In this document: piece after piece, positions 37,509-46,358 of the stretch
Layout: each line of letters begins with the position of its first letter
Numbering within the stretch: position 1 is the stretch's first letter
Assembly: GCA_047626155.1 (NCBI GenBank)
Contig: JBLHRR010000011.1
Coordinates: 1 to 64,000, forward strand
Source of the DNA: CALGLS01 sp047626155
GTDB lineage: Bacteria; Bacteroidota; Bacteroidia; Chitinophagales; Saprospiraceae
Length of the DNA stretch: 64,000 nt
Direction of reading: 5' to 3'
Position numbers and translations under genes: made by a program
The notes under the pieces: model-generated
Database searches by the model: none
The model's input: only the letters and a program-made list of their open reading frames with translations
Told to the model about the DNA's origin: nothing

Positions 37509-38309
37509 CTATTCCCCCTTAACTTCATCCTGTAGCAAATGCCCTTCTAAGAATTTCTGTACATCCTCAACGCTACTGTCCGCATCAAATGTTATTGGTT
37601 TCTCAAAAGTGATAGAAAGCGGAACTCCCTTTTTACGGTAACGTAACCCTCTTTTATCAAATGCTTTATTGAAACCTTCTATCCGAACCGGAACAACGAT
37701 GGGTGCCAATGCTTTTATCATACCTGCTGGCCCTTTTCTAATAGGCGCATTTGGCACGGTAGTCCCCTGAGGAAAAGTAATAACCCAACCAAAAGACAGT
37801 GCTTTTTTAATTTTAGCAGGGGCGCTAATGTCAGCTCCTCGCCGAGCCGCTTCTCCCTTATGTCGCCATGATCTTCGAACCGTAACTGCCCCAGCATATG
37901 AAAACAATCGAGGAAGCCAGCCGCTGTCCTTCATCGTTTCTTCAGCAGCGATATAGTAAGAATTCACTCTAGGCAACAATAAGTACACGGGGATGCTAAT
38001 TTGCTTTAAGCCCCACTTCACGCTACTAAAAACATGATAGAGTGCAATGACATCTGCAAAATAAGTTTGGTGGTTGGAAACGAAGAGGACATTCGTTTTG
38101 GGTAAATCCAAAAGGTATTCTGCACCTACCACATTGGTTTTGTTGACGATATTCAAGCGACGGTAAGTAGCCATCCCTAATAAGCTGGTCAACACCCGCT
38201 TTAATAACAAGACATTTCCGAAAGGATCTCGAAAGGCCATTTGCAATTTTCGCTTTTTCCTGATTATGATATTAGGCTCGCTAGCTATCGTCTTATTTTT
38301 TCGATTCAT
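37509..38309 (-). CDS. 1-acyl-glycerol-3-phosphate acyltransferase family (PlsC-like)
   Basis: 266 residues. PlsC-type enzymes transfer an acyl chain to lysophosphatidic acid or a related acceptor at the membrane. The catalytic block is FVSNHQTYFADVIALYHVF with His80 and Asp86. The spacing is five residues rather than the usual four (HX4D). The second block is TFPQGTTVPNAPIRKGPAGMIK (about 175-195), corresponding to the FPEGTR motif, and VPVRIEGF follows. The start (MNRKNKT) is an ATG at 38309. The gene is convergent with the protease gene, 24 bases apart. Confidence 0.85.
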   Translation of the reverse strand: MNRKNKTIASEPNIIIRKKRKLQMAFRDPFGNVLLLKRVLTSLLGMATYRRLNIVNKTNVVGAEYLLDLPKTNVLFVSNHQTYFADVIALYHVFSSVKWGLKQISIPVYLLLPRVNSYYIAAEETMKDSGWLPRLFSYAGAVTVRRSWRHKGEAARRGADISAPAKIKKALSFGWVITFPQGTTVPNAPIRKGPAGMIKALAPIVVPVRIEGFNKAFDKRGLRYRKKGVPLSITFEKPITFDADSSVEDVQKFLEGHLLQDEVKGE

Positions 38310-38708
38310 AATAGGATTCCTCTAAGTAACAACGAAAATTAATGAAGCCATTTTCTTCTTATCAGCGGACTTCACTTTGGCGAAGGTAGTCAGCCCGAAC
38401 TAGAAAATGAAATACAAATTTAGGCTTTACCAATTAAACAGTGAAACAGCGAATATTCACTTGTCGGCCTCCTTTCAGATCTGCGATTTTTACAGTAAGC
38501 TAGTTTCTAATTCATTAGAGTATTTTCTATCTTTACCCTTAATGATACCTATTTAGAGGTTATTCGGTTTAGGTCTTCGGTTTCCGGCCGACCGTACCAT
38601 TCTATTTGGAATAAACTCTATTAAGTATTACACAAAAAATAACTCGCCTGACCGGAACGGGCTTGGTTAGAACAGTCATTTATCTGCCGAAAATCAAAAC
38701 CATACAAT
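38310..38708. other. Divergent intergenic region, nothing recognised
   Basis: 399 A/T-rich bases between the acyltransferase start and the M1 peptidase start. Both promoters must lie here, but no TAnnTTTG box or strong inverted repeat was seen. Confidence 0.5.
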
Positions 38709-41174
38709 ATGAAATGTACTTTACCTACTTATTTTACCTTTTTACTGCTTTTACTTATACCTGTTTTATCACAGGCTCAGGTAGATGAAGAATCAAGAGA
38801 TATACGCTATTGCCATCATGGCGTTGTAGACCATGACCACTTAAAGGAACAGAATGCTGGCGCTACCGCAAACCTTAGAGCTTCCAATGGCCGATCAGAC
38901 ACTTTTGACGTAGTACATACCAATATCCAGTTGGAAGTTATTGATTTTGCAGGCAGAAAGATCAAAGGGTTTTGTGAAGTGGAGTTTTCTCCAATCGTAG
39001 AAGATATCATGGTGTTCACTCTAGATCTGGATTCTCTCGGTGTAGATTCCGTGTTATTCAACGGAATGCCAACTACTTTCGAATACGATACAAAAACCTT
39101 TTTGAACATAGATTTACCGCAAGCAGTTTCCACTTCGGATACGGCATCTGTACGAGTTTACTATGGCGGTACACCAACTCCCGATCCAGGAACCTTTGGT
39201 GGATTCCGTTTTACAGGAGGCATTGCCTATAATTTGGGAATCGGACTTTCCTCCAGTCCATACAATTTTGGACGAAGCTGGTATCCTTGTTTTGATAACT
39301 TTGTAGAACGATCTACCTACGAATTTCACCTCATAACCGCTGACAATAGAAAAGGATATGCCATCGGAACTTTCCTTGGCGAAATGCCTCTGGGAGGAGA
39401 TACCATTATGCGTAGTTTTGAAATGATGCAGCCAGTCCCCAGTTATTTGGTTGGTGTAGCTGTGTCTGACTATGAAGAGAATACGGTGATTTATGAAGCA
39501 ATTTCAGGAGACATTCCAATTCAATTGGTCGGTAGAATCAATACCTTGAATACGATGATTAACACCTTTGCTGATTTGGGAGCTGCCGTAGATGCGCTGG
39601 AATCCTGGTATGGTCCTTATCAATGGGAAAAAGTAGGATTTATAATTACTCCAGTTGGAGCGATGGAACATCCTACTTTGATCGCCTATCCTGAGTTTGT
39701 TGGCTTAGGAAATAACAATGACGGACACAAAAGATTGATGGCTCACGAACTAGCACATTGTTGGTGGGGAGACATTGTAACCTTAAGTACACCTGCTGAT
39801 ATGTGGTTCAAGGAAGGGAATGCCGAATACGGTTCTCATCTTTTTATTGAATACTTACAAGGTCAGGATGCATTTATCAATCGAGTGAAAGCAAACTGGA
39901 GCCTGGTCATGAATTCGGCCCACCTCGACGATGGAGATTATTTGCCTCTTTCCGGACTTCCTTTTGAAAATACTTATGGAACGCATACTTACAACAAAGG
40001 AGCTTCTATGATTCATAATCTAAGGGCATATCTTGGAGATGATCTTTTTAGTAGTAGTATGACTGACATTTTAAATCACTTTAGATATCAGTCCATAAAT
40101 GCCATTCAATTCAGAGATCGACTTACAGAAACTTCTGGTATTGATATGACTTCCTACTTTGAAGACTTCATTTTCACGCCTGGTTTTGCTGGTTTTGAAA
40201 TAAATGAAATGGACATCACTCCTAATATGAATAGTACAGTGATAATTGAACAAAAGCTTCGAAAGAAAAATCAGTTGCATACCAATACTCCAATAGAAAT
40301 TACCTTCTTAGCTGCTGATGGTTCCAGGCATACAGAACAGGTTATGGTTTCTGACCAACTTACTGAAGTTGAGGTTACGGTTCCTTTTGAGCCAGTTACG
40401 GCTTGGTTAAATGGCAATCATAAATTGAACATCGCTAACTTCGGAGCCGAGTATACTTTTACAGAAACCGGAGCTGAGCAATTTGATTATACTAACCTTA
40501 CCGTTAACGTTACTGAGTTGGACGGTGGTGATGCTTTCATACGAGTAGAACATGCCTGGATTGCACCAGATGAACCTATGAATGCTCCTGCAGGTTCACG
40601 AATTTCTAATTCACATTACTGGAAAATTGATGGCCTACTACCTAGTACTTTTGATGGAGCTGCCAACTTTGAATACCGAGGTAATCAAGGAGTTAGGCTG
40701 GATGCTGATTTAACGGAGTTCACGGAGGATAGCCTCGTATTGGTTTACCGTGCTAGCGCTACGGAGGATTGGGCTCTCTATGAACCTGTTGTAAAAGTTG
40801 GTGGTTCTCCTTCTGATGGCCAAGGACTTATTCAAGCCAGAAACTTGCAACTAGGTGAGTATGCTTTCGCAAACGGTGAATTTCCTTTGATGGTCAATAA
40901 TAAGGAGCCTGAAGTATTAAGTCAGCTAGAAGTATTTCCTAATCCAGGAAAAGGCTTATGTTACTTGACGGGACAACTAATGGATAAACGAGAATTAAAC
41001 TGCTCTGTATTTGATGTCAAAGGTCAGTTAATGCAGAAAATAGATTTAGGGAGCTTTTCTGGTGAGTGGAATGCGGAAGTTGATTTGAGGGGATTGGCAA
41101 AAGGAAGTTATCTGTTGAAGATTGAAGATGGGGCGGGTGTTTTAATGGCTACTGAGAAGGTGGTTAAGCAATAG
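38709..41174 (+). CDS. M1 family aminopeptidase with T9SS sorting domain
   Basis: 821 residues. A signal peptide (about 1-24, ending LSQAQ) precedes the M1 metallopeptidase. The zinc site is HELAHCWWGD near 345, with the third ligand Glu 19 residues further (EGNAEYGSHLF). The exopeptidase loop is GAMEHPTLIAYPE (usually GxMEN), with His in place of Asn. C-terminal beta domains follow, and the last 80 residues are a sorting domain (VFPNPGKGLCYLTG, VFDVKGQLMQKIDL, LAKGSYLLKIED). It probably removes N-terminal residues from peptides outside the cell. Transcription ends at the terminator at 41199-41238. Confidence 0.92.
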   Translation: MKCTLPTYFTFLLLLLIPVLSQAQVDEESRDIRYCHHGVVDHDHLKEQNAGATANLRASNGRSDTFDVVHTNIQLEVIDFAGRKIKGFCEVEFSPIVEDIMVFTLDLDSLGVDSVLFNGMPTTFEYDTKTFLNIDLPQAVSTSDTASVRVYYGGTPTPDPGTFGGFRFTGGIAYNLGIGLSSSPYNFGRSWYPCFDNFVERSTYEFHLITADNRKGYAIGTFLGEMPLGGDTIMRSFEMMQPVPSYLVGVAVSDYEENTVIYEAISGDIPIQLVGRINTLNTMINTFADLGAAVDALESWYGPYQWEKVGFIITPVGAMEHPTLIAYPEFVGLGNNNDGHKRLMAHELAHCWWGDIVTLSTPADMWFKEGNAEYGSHLFIEYLQGQDAFINRVKANWSLVMNSAHLDDGDYLPLSGLPFENTYGTHTYNKGASMIHNLRAYLGDDLFSSSMTDILNHFRYQSINAIQFRDRLTETSGIDMTSYFEDFIFTPGFAGFEINEMDITPNMNSTVIIEQKLRKKNQLHTNTPIEITFLAADGSRHTEQVMVSDQLTEVEVTVPFEPVTAWLNGNHKLNIANFGAEYTFTETGAEQFDYTNLTVNVTELDGGDAFIRVEHAWIAPDEPMNAPAGSRISNSHYWKIDGLLPSTFDGAANFEYRGNQGVRLDADLTEFTEDSLVLVYRASATEDWALYEPVVKVGGSPSDGQGLIQARNLQLGEYAFANGEFPLMVNNKEPEVLSQLEVFPNPGKGLCYLTGQLMDKRELNCSVFDVKGQLMQKIDLGSFSGEWNAEVDLRGLAKGSYLLKIEDGAGVLMATEKVVKQ

Positions 41175-41198
41175 AGCTAAACGACCTTTTTCTTTGTG

Positions 41199-41238
41199 AA
41201 AATTGCTCCGAGTTGTAACTCGGGGCAATTTTTTTTTT
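41199..41238 (+). terminator. Terminator of the M1 peptidase gene
   Basis: A 16-bp stem (AAAATTGCTCCGAGTT / AACTCGGGGCAATTTT, one G-U pair) with loop GTA, followed by a run of T. It begins 25 bases after the stop codon. Confidence 0.85.
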
Positions 41239-41255
41239 GCGAGCCCCGGACGTCT

Positions 41256-41300
41256 TTTTGCGAGCCCCGGGCTGCGGCCCGGGGTGAATGTAGGGTCGAC
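41256..41300 (-). repeat. Dispersed repeat R2, copy 2
   Basis: The complement reads GTCGACCCTACATTCACCCC then GGGCCGCAGCCCGGGGCTCG, matching 31915-31963 with an indel and few substitutions. The substitutions keep the central palindrome (CCCGGGCC...GGCCCGGG type), a sign of pairing. Confidence 0.65.
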
Positions 41301-41589
41301 TCCTCCGGAGTCTAAGCTATTGTCCATCTTTTCTTTTATGATTATTCCTACTTTCCACTTGGTCTTACTTTAGCGTCATTTATCTCCTTTCATTTAAAAC
41401 AAATATACCTTGTTAAAATGCTTTCTTTAATAATTTGAATATTTGTATTGGTCACGACATTCCTTCCTGTCATCACTTTCCCTAAATACACATTACCATA
41501 AAGCATTACATGTCAACTAATTACCACTGAAAGGCATGGTTTTAGCCTCTCCACAGCTGTATATTATTGCCTTAACAAAAGTTTATACA

Positions 41590-42942
41590 ATGAAGAACAT
41601 ATTAAATACAGCGGTGGCTATAGCACTTTTACTACTTACCTCTTGTCAAAAAGATGATGGAGGAAGTGACTCTTCCAACTTAGATGACAATCTAACTGTT
41701 GCCATAGAATCTGCAGCAGGAGGTGAAGGTTTGGCGAAATTCCAATTACCGAAAAGCGATGAGTTTGATAAAATCCCGCAGGATCCTAAGAACCCTTTGA
41801 CTAATGCGAAGGTCGCTCTAGGGAAATTACTGTATCACGAAACCGCTTTGGCAGTGGCTCCTATGCAGGAAATAGGAAGAGGAAGATACTCTTGTGCCTC
41901 TTGTCACTTTGCAAGTGCTGGTTTTCAAGCCGGACGATTTCAAGGAATCTCTGAAGGAGGTGTTGGCTTTGGGATAAATGGAGAAGGAAGAGAACGTAAC
42001 AACTTGTACACGGAAGAAAATCTGGATGTTCAAGCCATCAAGACACCTACCATACTTAATGGAGCTTATCAAAAAGTAATGTTATGGAATGGACAGTTTG
42101 GCGCAACAGGGATGAACGAGGGAACTGAAAGTTCCTGGGTATATAACACTCCTATTGCAACTAACGAATTGGGATATGAAGGAATAGAAACACAAGCCAT
42201 AGCTGGCCTAAAAGTTCATCGAATGGGTATTGATATGGATGTGTTAACACCACTAGGTTACAAAGAACAATTCGATGCGGTATTTGATGACATCCCTGAG
42301 GAAGGCAGATACAATCTTGAAACGGCGGGTTTGGCTATAGCCGCATATGAACGAACGGTACTGGCTAACAGAGCTCCTTTCCAAAAATGGTTAGGTGGTG
42401 ATAAAGCAGCCATGTCAGCGCAAGAGAAAAGAGGTGCTTTAGTTTTCTTTGATAAAGGAAATTGTGCTTCTTGCCACGGTGGGCCTTCTTTGGCTAACAT
42501 GGAATTTCACGCCATCGGTTTGAATGACTTATTTGAATGTCCAGAGGAAGTTTTTAAAACCAATCCTTTAAATACAGAAATAAAAGGGCGAGGAGGTTTT
42601 ACCGGCAATCCAGCGGATGACTACAAATTCAAAGTGCCTACCATTTACAACTTGGCAGACTCTCCTTTCTATGGTCATGGCTCTAGTTTTAGAAGTTTGA
42701 AGGCCGTATTGGAATACAAAAATGCTGGACTTGCGCAAAACGATGCCGTTCCTGGATCTCAGTTGGCAGAGGAGTTTAAACCTCTTGGCCTGTCTTCTGA
42801 GGAGGTTAGTGATTTAGAGACTTTTATCAGTACGTCATTGAGAGATGATGAATTGATGCGTTACCAACCCACATCAGTTTTGAGTGGAAATTGCATTCCA
42901 GTAAGCGACCCTTTGGCGGCTCAGGAGTTGGGTTGTAATTAA
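41590..42942 (+). CDS. Di-heme cytochrome c peroxidase/MauG-family lipoprotein
   Basis: 450 residues from the ATG at 41590, which starts a lipoprotein signal (IALLLLTSCQKDD). A longer frame with 18 extra residues is rejected because it would precede the signal peptide. Two heme c attachment motifs, CASCH, lie near 102-106 and 291-295 (YSCASCHFAS, GNCASCHGGPS), as in bacterial di-heme peroxidases and MauG relatives. The conserved YKFKVPTIYNLADSPFYGHG segment lies near the C-terminal heme. It should be a periplasmic lipoprotein that reduces H2O2 or oxidises a protein partner. Which one cannot be told from the sequence. Confidence 0.9.
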   Translation: MKNILNTAVAIALLLLTSCQKDDGGSDSSNLDDNLTVAIESAAGGEGLAKFQLPKSDEFDKIPQDPKNPLTNAKVALGKLLYHETALAVAPMQEIGRGRYSCASCHFASAGFQAGRFQGISEGGVGFGINGEGRERNNLYTEENLDVQAIKTPTILNGAYQKVMLWNGQFGATGMNEGTESSWVYNTPIATNELGYEGIETQAIAGLKVHRMGIDMDVLTPLGYKEQFDAVFDDIPEEGRYNLETAGLAIAAYERTVLANRAPFQKWLGGDKAAMSAQEKRGALVFFDKGNCASCHGGPSLANMEFHAIGLNDLFECPEEVFKTNPLNTEIKGRGGFTGNPADDYKFKVPTIYNLADSPFYGHGSSFRSLKAVLEYKNAGLAQNDAVPGSQLAEEFKPLGLSSEEVSDLETFISTSLRDDELMRYQPTSVLSGNCIPVSDPLAAQELGCN

Positions 42943-42970
42943 AGTTTTGCCTTTTAGGTTTAGAGTTCTA

Positions 42971-43015
42971 TAAAAAACAGGAGTTATGCGAATTGCATGA
43001 CTCCTGTTTTTTTTA
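42971..43015. terminator. Bidirectional terminator
   Basis: ACAGGAGTTATGC and GCATGACTCCTGT pair around the loop GAATT, with A-run before and T-run after. It lies between the peroxidase gene and the convergent T9SS gene. Confidence 0.85.
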
Positions 43016-43026
43016 TTAGAAGAAAC

Positions 43027-44826
43027 TTAATAAACAATAATCCGCTCTGTCCAAAGCGCATTATCCAACGCGATCGTTACCATATACATACCTGCGGCAA
43101 CACCTGTTATATCAATCGTTTTCTGATAAGCACCTGTCCCAAAATGCTCTCCAGCTGAGTAGATTTGCTGACCATTCATATTCACAATTCTCAAATTCAA
43201 TTGGCCATCCGAATGAGCAAAAAGAGACAATTCCATTCTGCCCGTAGTCGGATTTGGCGAAAGCTTTATATCATAATCTGCTAATAAATCATCCGCATTC
43301 GTTAGGCAACTTACATTCGGATTGTAAGGGGCTGTTTGTGTAAAACTATTACTACAACCTGTGACTAAATCAGTAAGCACCAAGGTATATTCTCCGGTGA
43401 CTTCAATGCAATATTCAATGTCGTTTTCGCCTACTAAAATATTTCCATCCTGATACCATTGTAATTCATAAGCTGCTGGCAAATCATTTAAATCAAACAA
43501 TGTAAGTAAATTGTTATCATTTACATAAGCTGGTAAATCTGGAGCAGCGGTAAGTACGAGTTCTATTTCTTCCGAAGTAGCAACGCAGCCATCAAGACTA
43601 GTATATTCAACATAATAAGAACCTGCATCTAACACTTCCAGATTATTTTCAGTCGCTCCTGTGATTGGCAACCCATCCTGATACCATTGATTATTAGTTG
43701 CATAAGATGAGCTGATTGTCATTGTCTCTCCGGCGCAAATAATGAAGCTGGGCACAGAGCCTGTAATAACCGGAGCAGATGGTTGCTCAAAAATAGTTAC
43801 GGTATCTGTGGAAGTCACAGTAGTCGTCAGATGAAGTATCGTCAGTTCTACAGTAAGGTCACCAATCGTAATCAGACCATTGGAAAACTTATCAAAAGTA
43901 ATGATCCCACAAACATCGTCTCCGGAAATATCGTCATCAATCACCTCCATATAGTATTCTCCATCTGTTAATTCATAGAAGCCATTATGGGTGATTGGCG
44001 GGAAAGTATTTTCGTAATCTGCCGTTGTAAATAGATTTGTTCCATTTGGGTTATTCACAGTGATGGACATATCTGGAGCATTCCCAAAAATGTCATCACA
44101 GCTGGCATCAACAACGGTTACAGCAGATAAAAAATACCCAGAAGTATCGACCGTTGCTTCATAGCTCACTACATATTCACCTGGCTCATCGTAAAGTACC
44201 GGTGAAGGGTTCTCTTCTGTTGAAGTAGTTCCATTTCCAAAATCCCAAGCGTATATAAACCCGGCTGCTCCATTTGAATTTATATTGTTAGAAAACTCAA
44301 CAGTGGAACTACCACAACCTATATTATTGGTCATGGAAAAGCCGTCGGTATTACTTACTGCTGGGTTAATGACCATAGAAACAGAGAAGGAAGTATTTTG
44401 TGTTAAACCAAAAATTACGGCATCTATTTTCACCTGTATATTAAAAGTGTCCGCTACCTGAGGAATACCGCAAAGGCGAATACAGCCATCTGTTTCGTCG
44501 GAGGTATCAAAAACCGTCTGACTGGCCTCCCATTGTATTCCTGGTGGAAGGTTTACTAAAGAAGTAATGGTGATTTCGCTAATGGTTAGACCAGCTGGCG
44601 TGCTGGGATCATTGGCATTAACGGGGGTAGTTGTTTTCGGCAATCGAAAGCTCATATCCTCCGCATAGTAGATCCCTGCTTCTCCGTCAGGAATGGAAGA
44701 CAACCAAATGGTGTCCTCACTTAGAGGAGGAAGGTTGATTGTGCAACCAGGACATTGAGCAGAAAGAGAGAAAAAAGAGCATAGGGTAAGCGCCACTAAC
44801 AACGGGAGTTGGAAATGTTTTTTCAT
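43027..44826 (-). CDS. Large secreted protein with PKD and T9SS sorting domains
   Basis: 599 residues. The signal peptide (ends LSAQ) is followed by an N-terminal beta region (CTINLPPLSEDTIWLSS, GIPQVADTFNIQVKIDAV). A PKD domain (AGFIYAWDFGNGTTSTEENPSPVLYDEPGEY) lies near 185-230, then two or three Ig-like modules (VITGSVPSFIICAGETMTIS, LQWYQDGN). The C-terminal sorting domain has LSPNPTTGRMELSLF, VNMNGQQIYSAGEH and AAGMYMVTIAL. No enzyme motif is seen; it looks structural or adhesive. The next gene upstream encodes a shorter relative of its N-terminal region. Confidence 0.85.
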   Translation of the reverse strand: MKKHFQLPLLVALTLCSFFSLSAQCPGCTINLPPLSEDTIWLSSIPDGEAGIYYAEDMSFRLPKTTTPVNANDPSTPAGLTISEITITSLVNLPPGIQWEASQTVFDTSDETDGCIRLCGIPQVADTFNIQVKIDAVIFGLTQNTSFSVSMVINPAVSNTDGFSMTNNIGCGSSTVEFSNNINSNGAAGFIYAWDFGNGTTSTEENPSPVLYDEPGEYVVSYEATVDTSGYFLSAVTVVDASCDDIFGNAPDMSITVNNPNGTNLFTTADYENTFPPITHNGFYELTDGEYYMEVIDDDISGDDVCGIITFDKFSNGLITIGDLTVELTILHLTTTVTSTDTVTIFEQPSAPVITGSVPSFIICAGETMTISSSYATNNQWYQDGLPITGATENNLEVLDAGSYYVEYTSLDGCVATSEEIELVLTAAPDLPAYVNDNNLLTLFDLNDLPAAYELQWYQDGNILVGENDIEYCIEVTGEYTLVLTDLVTGCSNSFTQTAPYNPNVSCLTNADDLLADYDIKLSPNPTTGRMELSLFAHSDGQLNLRIVNMNGQQIYSAGEHFGTGAYQKTIDITGVAAGMYMVTIALDNALWTERIIVY

Positions 44827-44875
44827 TGGAAAAAATTTATTTTATGTTAGAATTATTGGCGGGTGTTCTGATCAT

Positions 44876-44918
44876 AAACACGAGTCACTTCATAGGTGAC
44901 ATAAAGTGACTCGTGTTT
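44876..44918 (-). terminator. Terminator of the 260-residue T9SS gene
   Basis: A perfect 15-bp stem (AAACACGAGTCACTT / AAGTGACTCGTGTTT) with a 13-base loop, 10 bases after the stop codon on the minus strand. It separates the two paralogous genes, so they may be transcribed apart. Confidence 0.8.
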
Positions 44919-44927
44919 CTATCGAAC

Positions 44928-45710
44928 TTATCTTTGTATAATCATTTTCTGACTGAGCATGCTTTTCCCATCAGAAAAATTGAAGAAGTAAATGCCTTCA
45001 GCGAGGTGACTTCCGTCAAAAGGTATGACGTTTTCTCCAAAACCAAGAGAAATGGATTCAGAGTGTACCCGTTCTCCTAACATCGTGTACACTTCCAGTG
45101 TCAATTCTTCATTGACCATTTCAGAAGTGATGGAAATAGTAGTTCCGTAAGAAAATGGATTAGGAGCCGTTTCGATCCTTACCTGCTCATTAAGTGGTTC
45201 TTCTGTTGAAACTACAAGACAAGTCCCTGAATTTTCTTCTTCCAAAGTCAGTGAATATGGGGGCAAACCTAATGCAGCGAATAGAGTTACAAATGGAATG
45301 TTATTGAAAAGTTGTCCTTCAATATTACCATTTAAAGTTAGGGCGTATTCCCCTGGAGCATTCGTGTCAGCAGCAATTCCATAAATGGTTGCACAGGCCA
45401 ATTCATCATCTGGCGTAAACATACAAGACGGTGGGTTACAGGACAACGCCAAACCATCAGGTAAGCCATCAACAGAAGTAACATTGATACTGACAATAGA
45501 ATCGGTCAAACCAGAAAAGGTAACTGTTTGTGGAATGACAAAAGTCAAGGGGAAGTTATACGCCTGATTAATGCAAGCGCTTTCGTCAATCCCGGCAGGA
45601 TAAACACCAAAAGTGGAATCAGCATAAAGCTGATCTGGTTCGCAAAGCTGAGCGGACAAAAAAGAGATAGAAAATAAAGCTACTAGGGAGCTAAGTAAAT
45701 AACGGTTCAT
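44928..45710 (-). CDS. Secreted protein with T9SS sorting domain, paralogue of neighbour
   Basis: 260 residues. The signal peptide ends LSAQ. The N-terminal part (SACINQAYNFPLTFVIPQTV, SVDGLPDGLALSCN, ACATIYGIA) has the same layout as the first 170 residues of the 599-residue neighbour: a start Cys, then 'LPPG/LPDG' and 'CI/IYGI' motifs. The C terminus is a sorting domain (APNPFSYGTTISI, VYTMLGERVHSES, LAEGIYFFNF). The function is unknown. The two genes likely arose by duplication, with the larger gaining PKD and Ig-like modules. Confidence 0.85.
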   Translation of the reverse strand: MNRYLLSSLVALFSISFLSAQLCEPDQLYADSTFGVYPAGIDESACINQAYNFPLTFVIPQTVTFSGLTDSIVSINVTSVDGLPDGLALSCNPPSCMFTPDDELACATIYGIAADTNAPGEYALTLNGNIEGQLFNNIPFVTLFAALGLPPYSLTLEEENSGTCLVVSTEEPLNEQVRIETAPNPFSYGTTISITSEMVNEELTLEVYTMLGERVHSESISLGFGENVIPFDGSHLAEGIYFFNFSDGKSMLSQKMIIQR

Positions 45711-46153
45711 AATTTAGATTTTGTTAAAACGGATATTAGAGTTTATTCTAAAATAATTGTTAGGTTTTCATAAGAATTAGCTTCGAGAAGTATGCTTCAT
45801 ATTCCTCATGCGAAGTTAACCTTTTTTAGTCTTTTGAAGGATTTGTTTTTATAGTTCTTTTGTCAAAATCAGGCTTTTTTCAATCATTTAAATAACGAAG
45901 CCGAGTAGTAATGTGTCTACTCCGAGACATAAGAACGGCAACAGAACGACCCCTTTTTCGGCGATATTGCAGTGTTTTCGGGGAGAATAGCATTAAAGTT
46001 TTTAACATTTGAATTGATTTTACACTAAAAACAGTCCTCCGAATCATTTCCTTACCTTTGTTCTGGCAATAATATTTTTTTTGATCGCGTTTGCTCATTG
46101 ATTGGAAATTGAAAATGAAAAATTGAAAATTAGCAACCGTACCAATTCGTGGA

Positions 46154-46178
46154 GGTAACCACTACGGCGCTACGTTTG
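46154..46178 (+). repeat. Dispersed repeat R1, copy e
   Basis: GGTAACCACTACGGCGCTAC then GTTTG; the 5' half of the R1 consensus. Confidence 0.5.
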
Positions 46179-46198
46179 CTTCTCGCTTCGCTTGAAGA

Positions 46199-46240
46199 TT
46201 TTTCACCGTAACGGCGCAAAGAGTGCAAAAAGGCGCAACG
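46199..46240 (+). repeat. Dispersed repeat R1, copy f
   Basis: TTTTTCACCGTAACGGCGCA then AAGAGTGCAAAAAGGCGCAACG; close in tandem to copy e. Confidence 0.5.
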
Positions 46241-46358
46241 ATTTTTTTTTCGAACCAAGAATACTAATTAACTATTTCACCATTTAACCAATTCCAAGAG
46301 CACCCAATTAACGAATAAATAAATTCACCGATTAACAAAAATCAATACACTACCAAAG

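Larger units (their letters stand above)
41175..41589. other. Intergenic region with terminator and repeat R2
   Basis: 415 bases. It holds the M1 peptidase terminator (41199-41238), a copy of R2 in inverse orientation (41256-41300) with CGAGCCCCGG repeated, and A/T-rich sequence before the peroxidase gene. Confidence 0.55.
45711..46358. other. Intergenic region upstream of TonB receptor with R1 repeats
   Basis: 648 bases. Two R1 copies lie at 46154-46178 and 46199-46240. A -7 box TACCTTTG is at 46053-46060 (plus strand), about 300 bases before the receptor start, without a properly spaced -33 element. A 72-codon minus-strand frame (45880-46098) covers this and is rejected. Confidence 0.45.

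Noticed and set aside
45880..46098. 72-codon minus-strand frame upstream of the TonB receptor
   Set aside because: Very basic, no homology recognised, and it covers a plus-strand promoter-like box.
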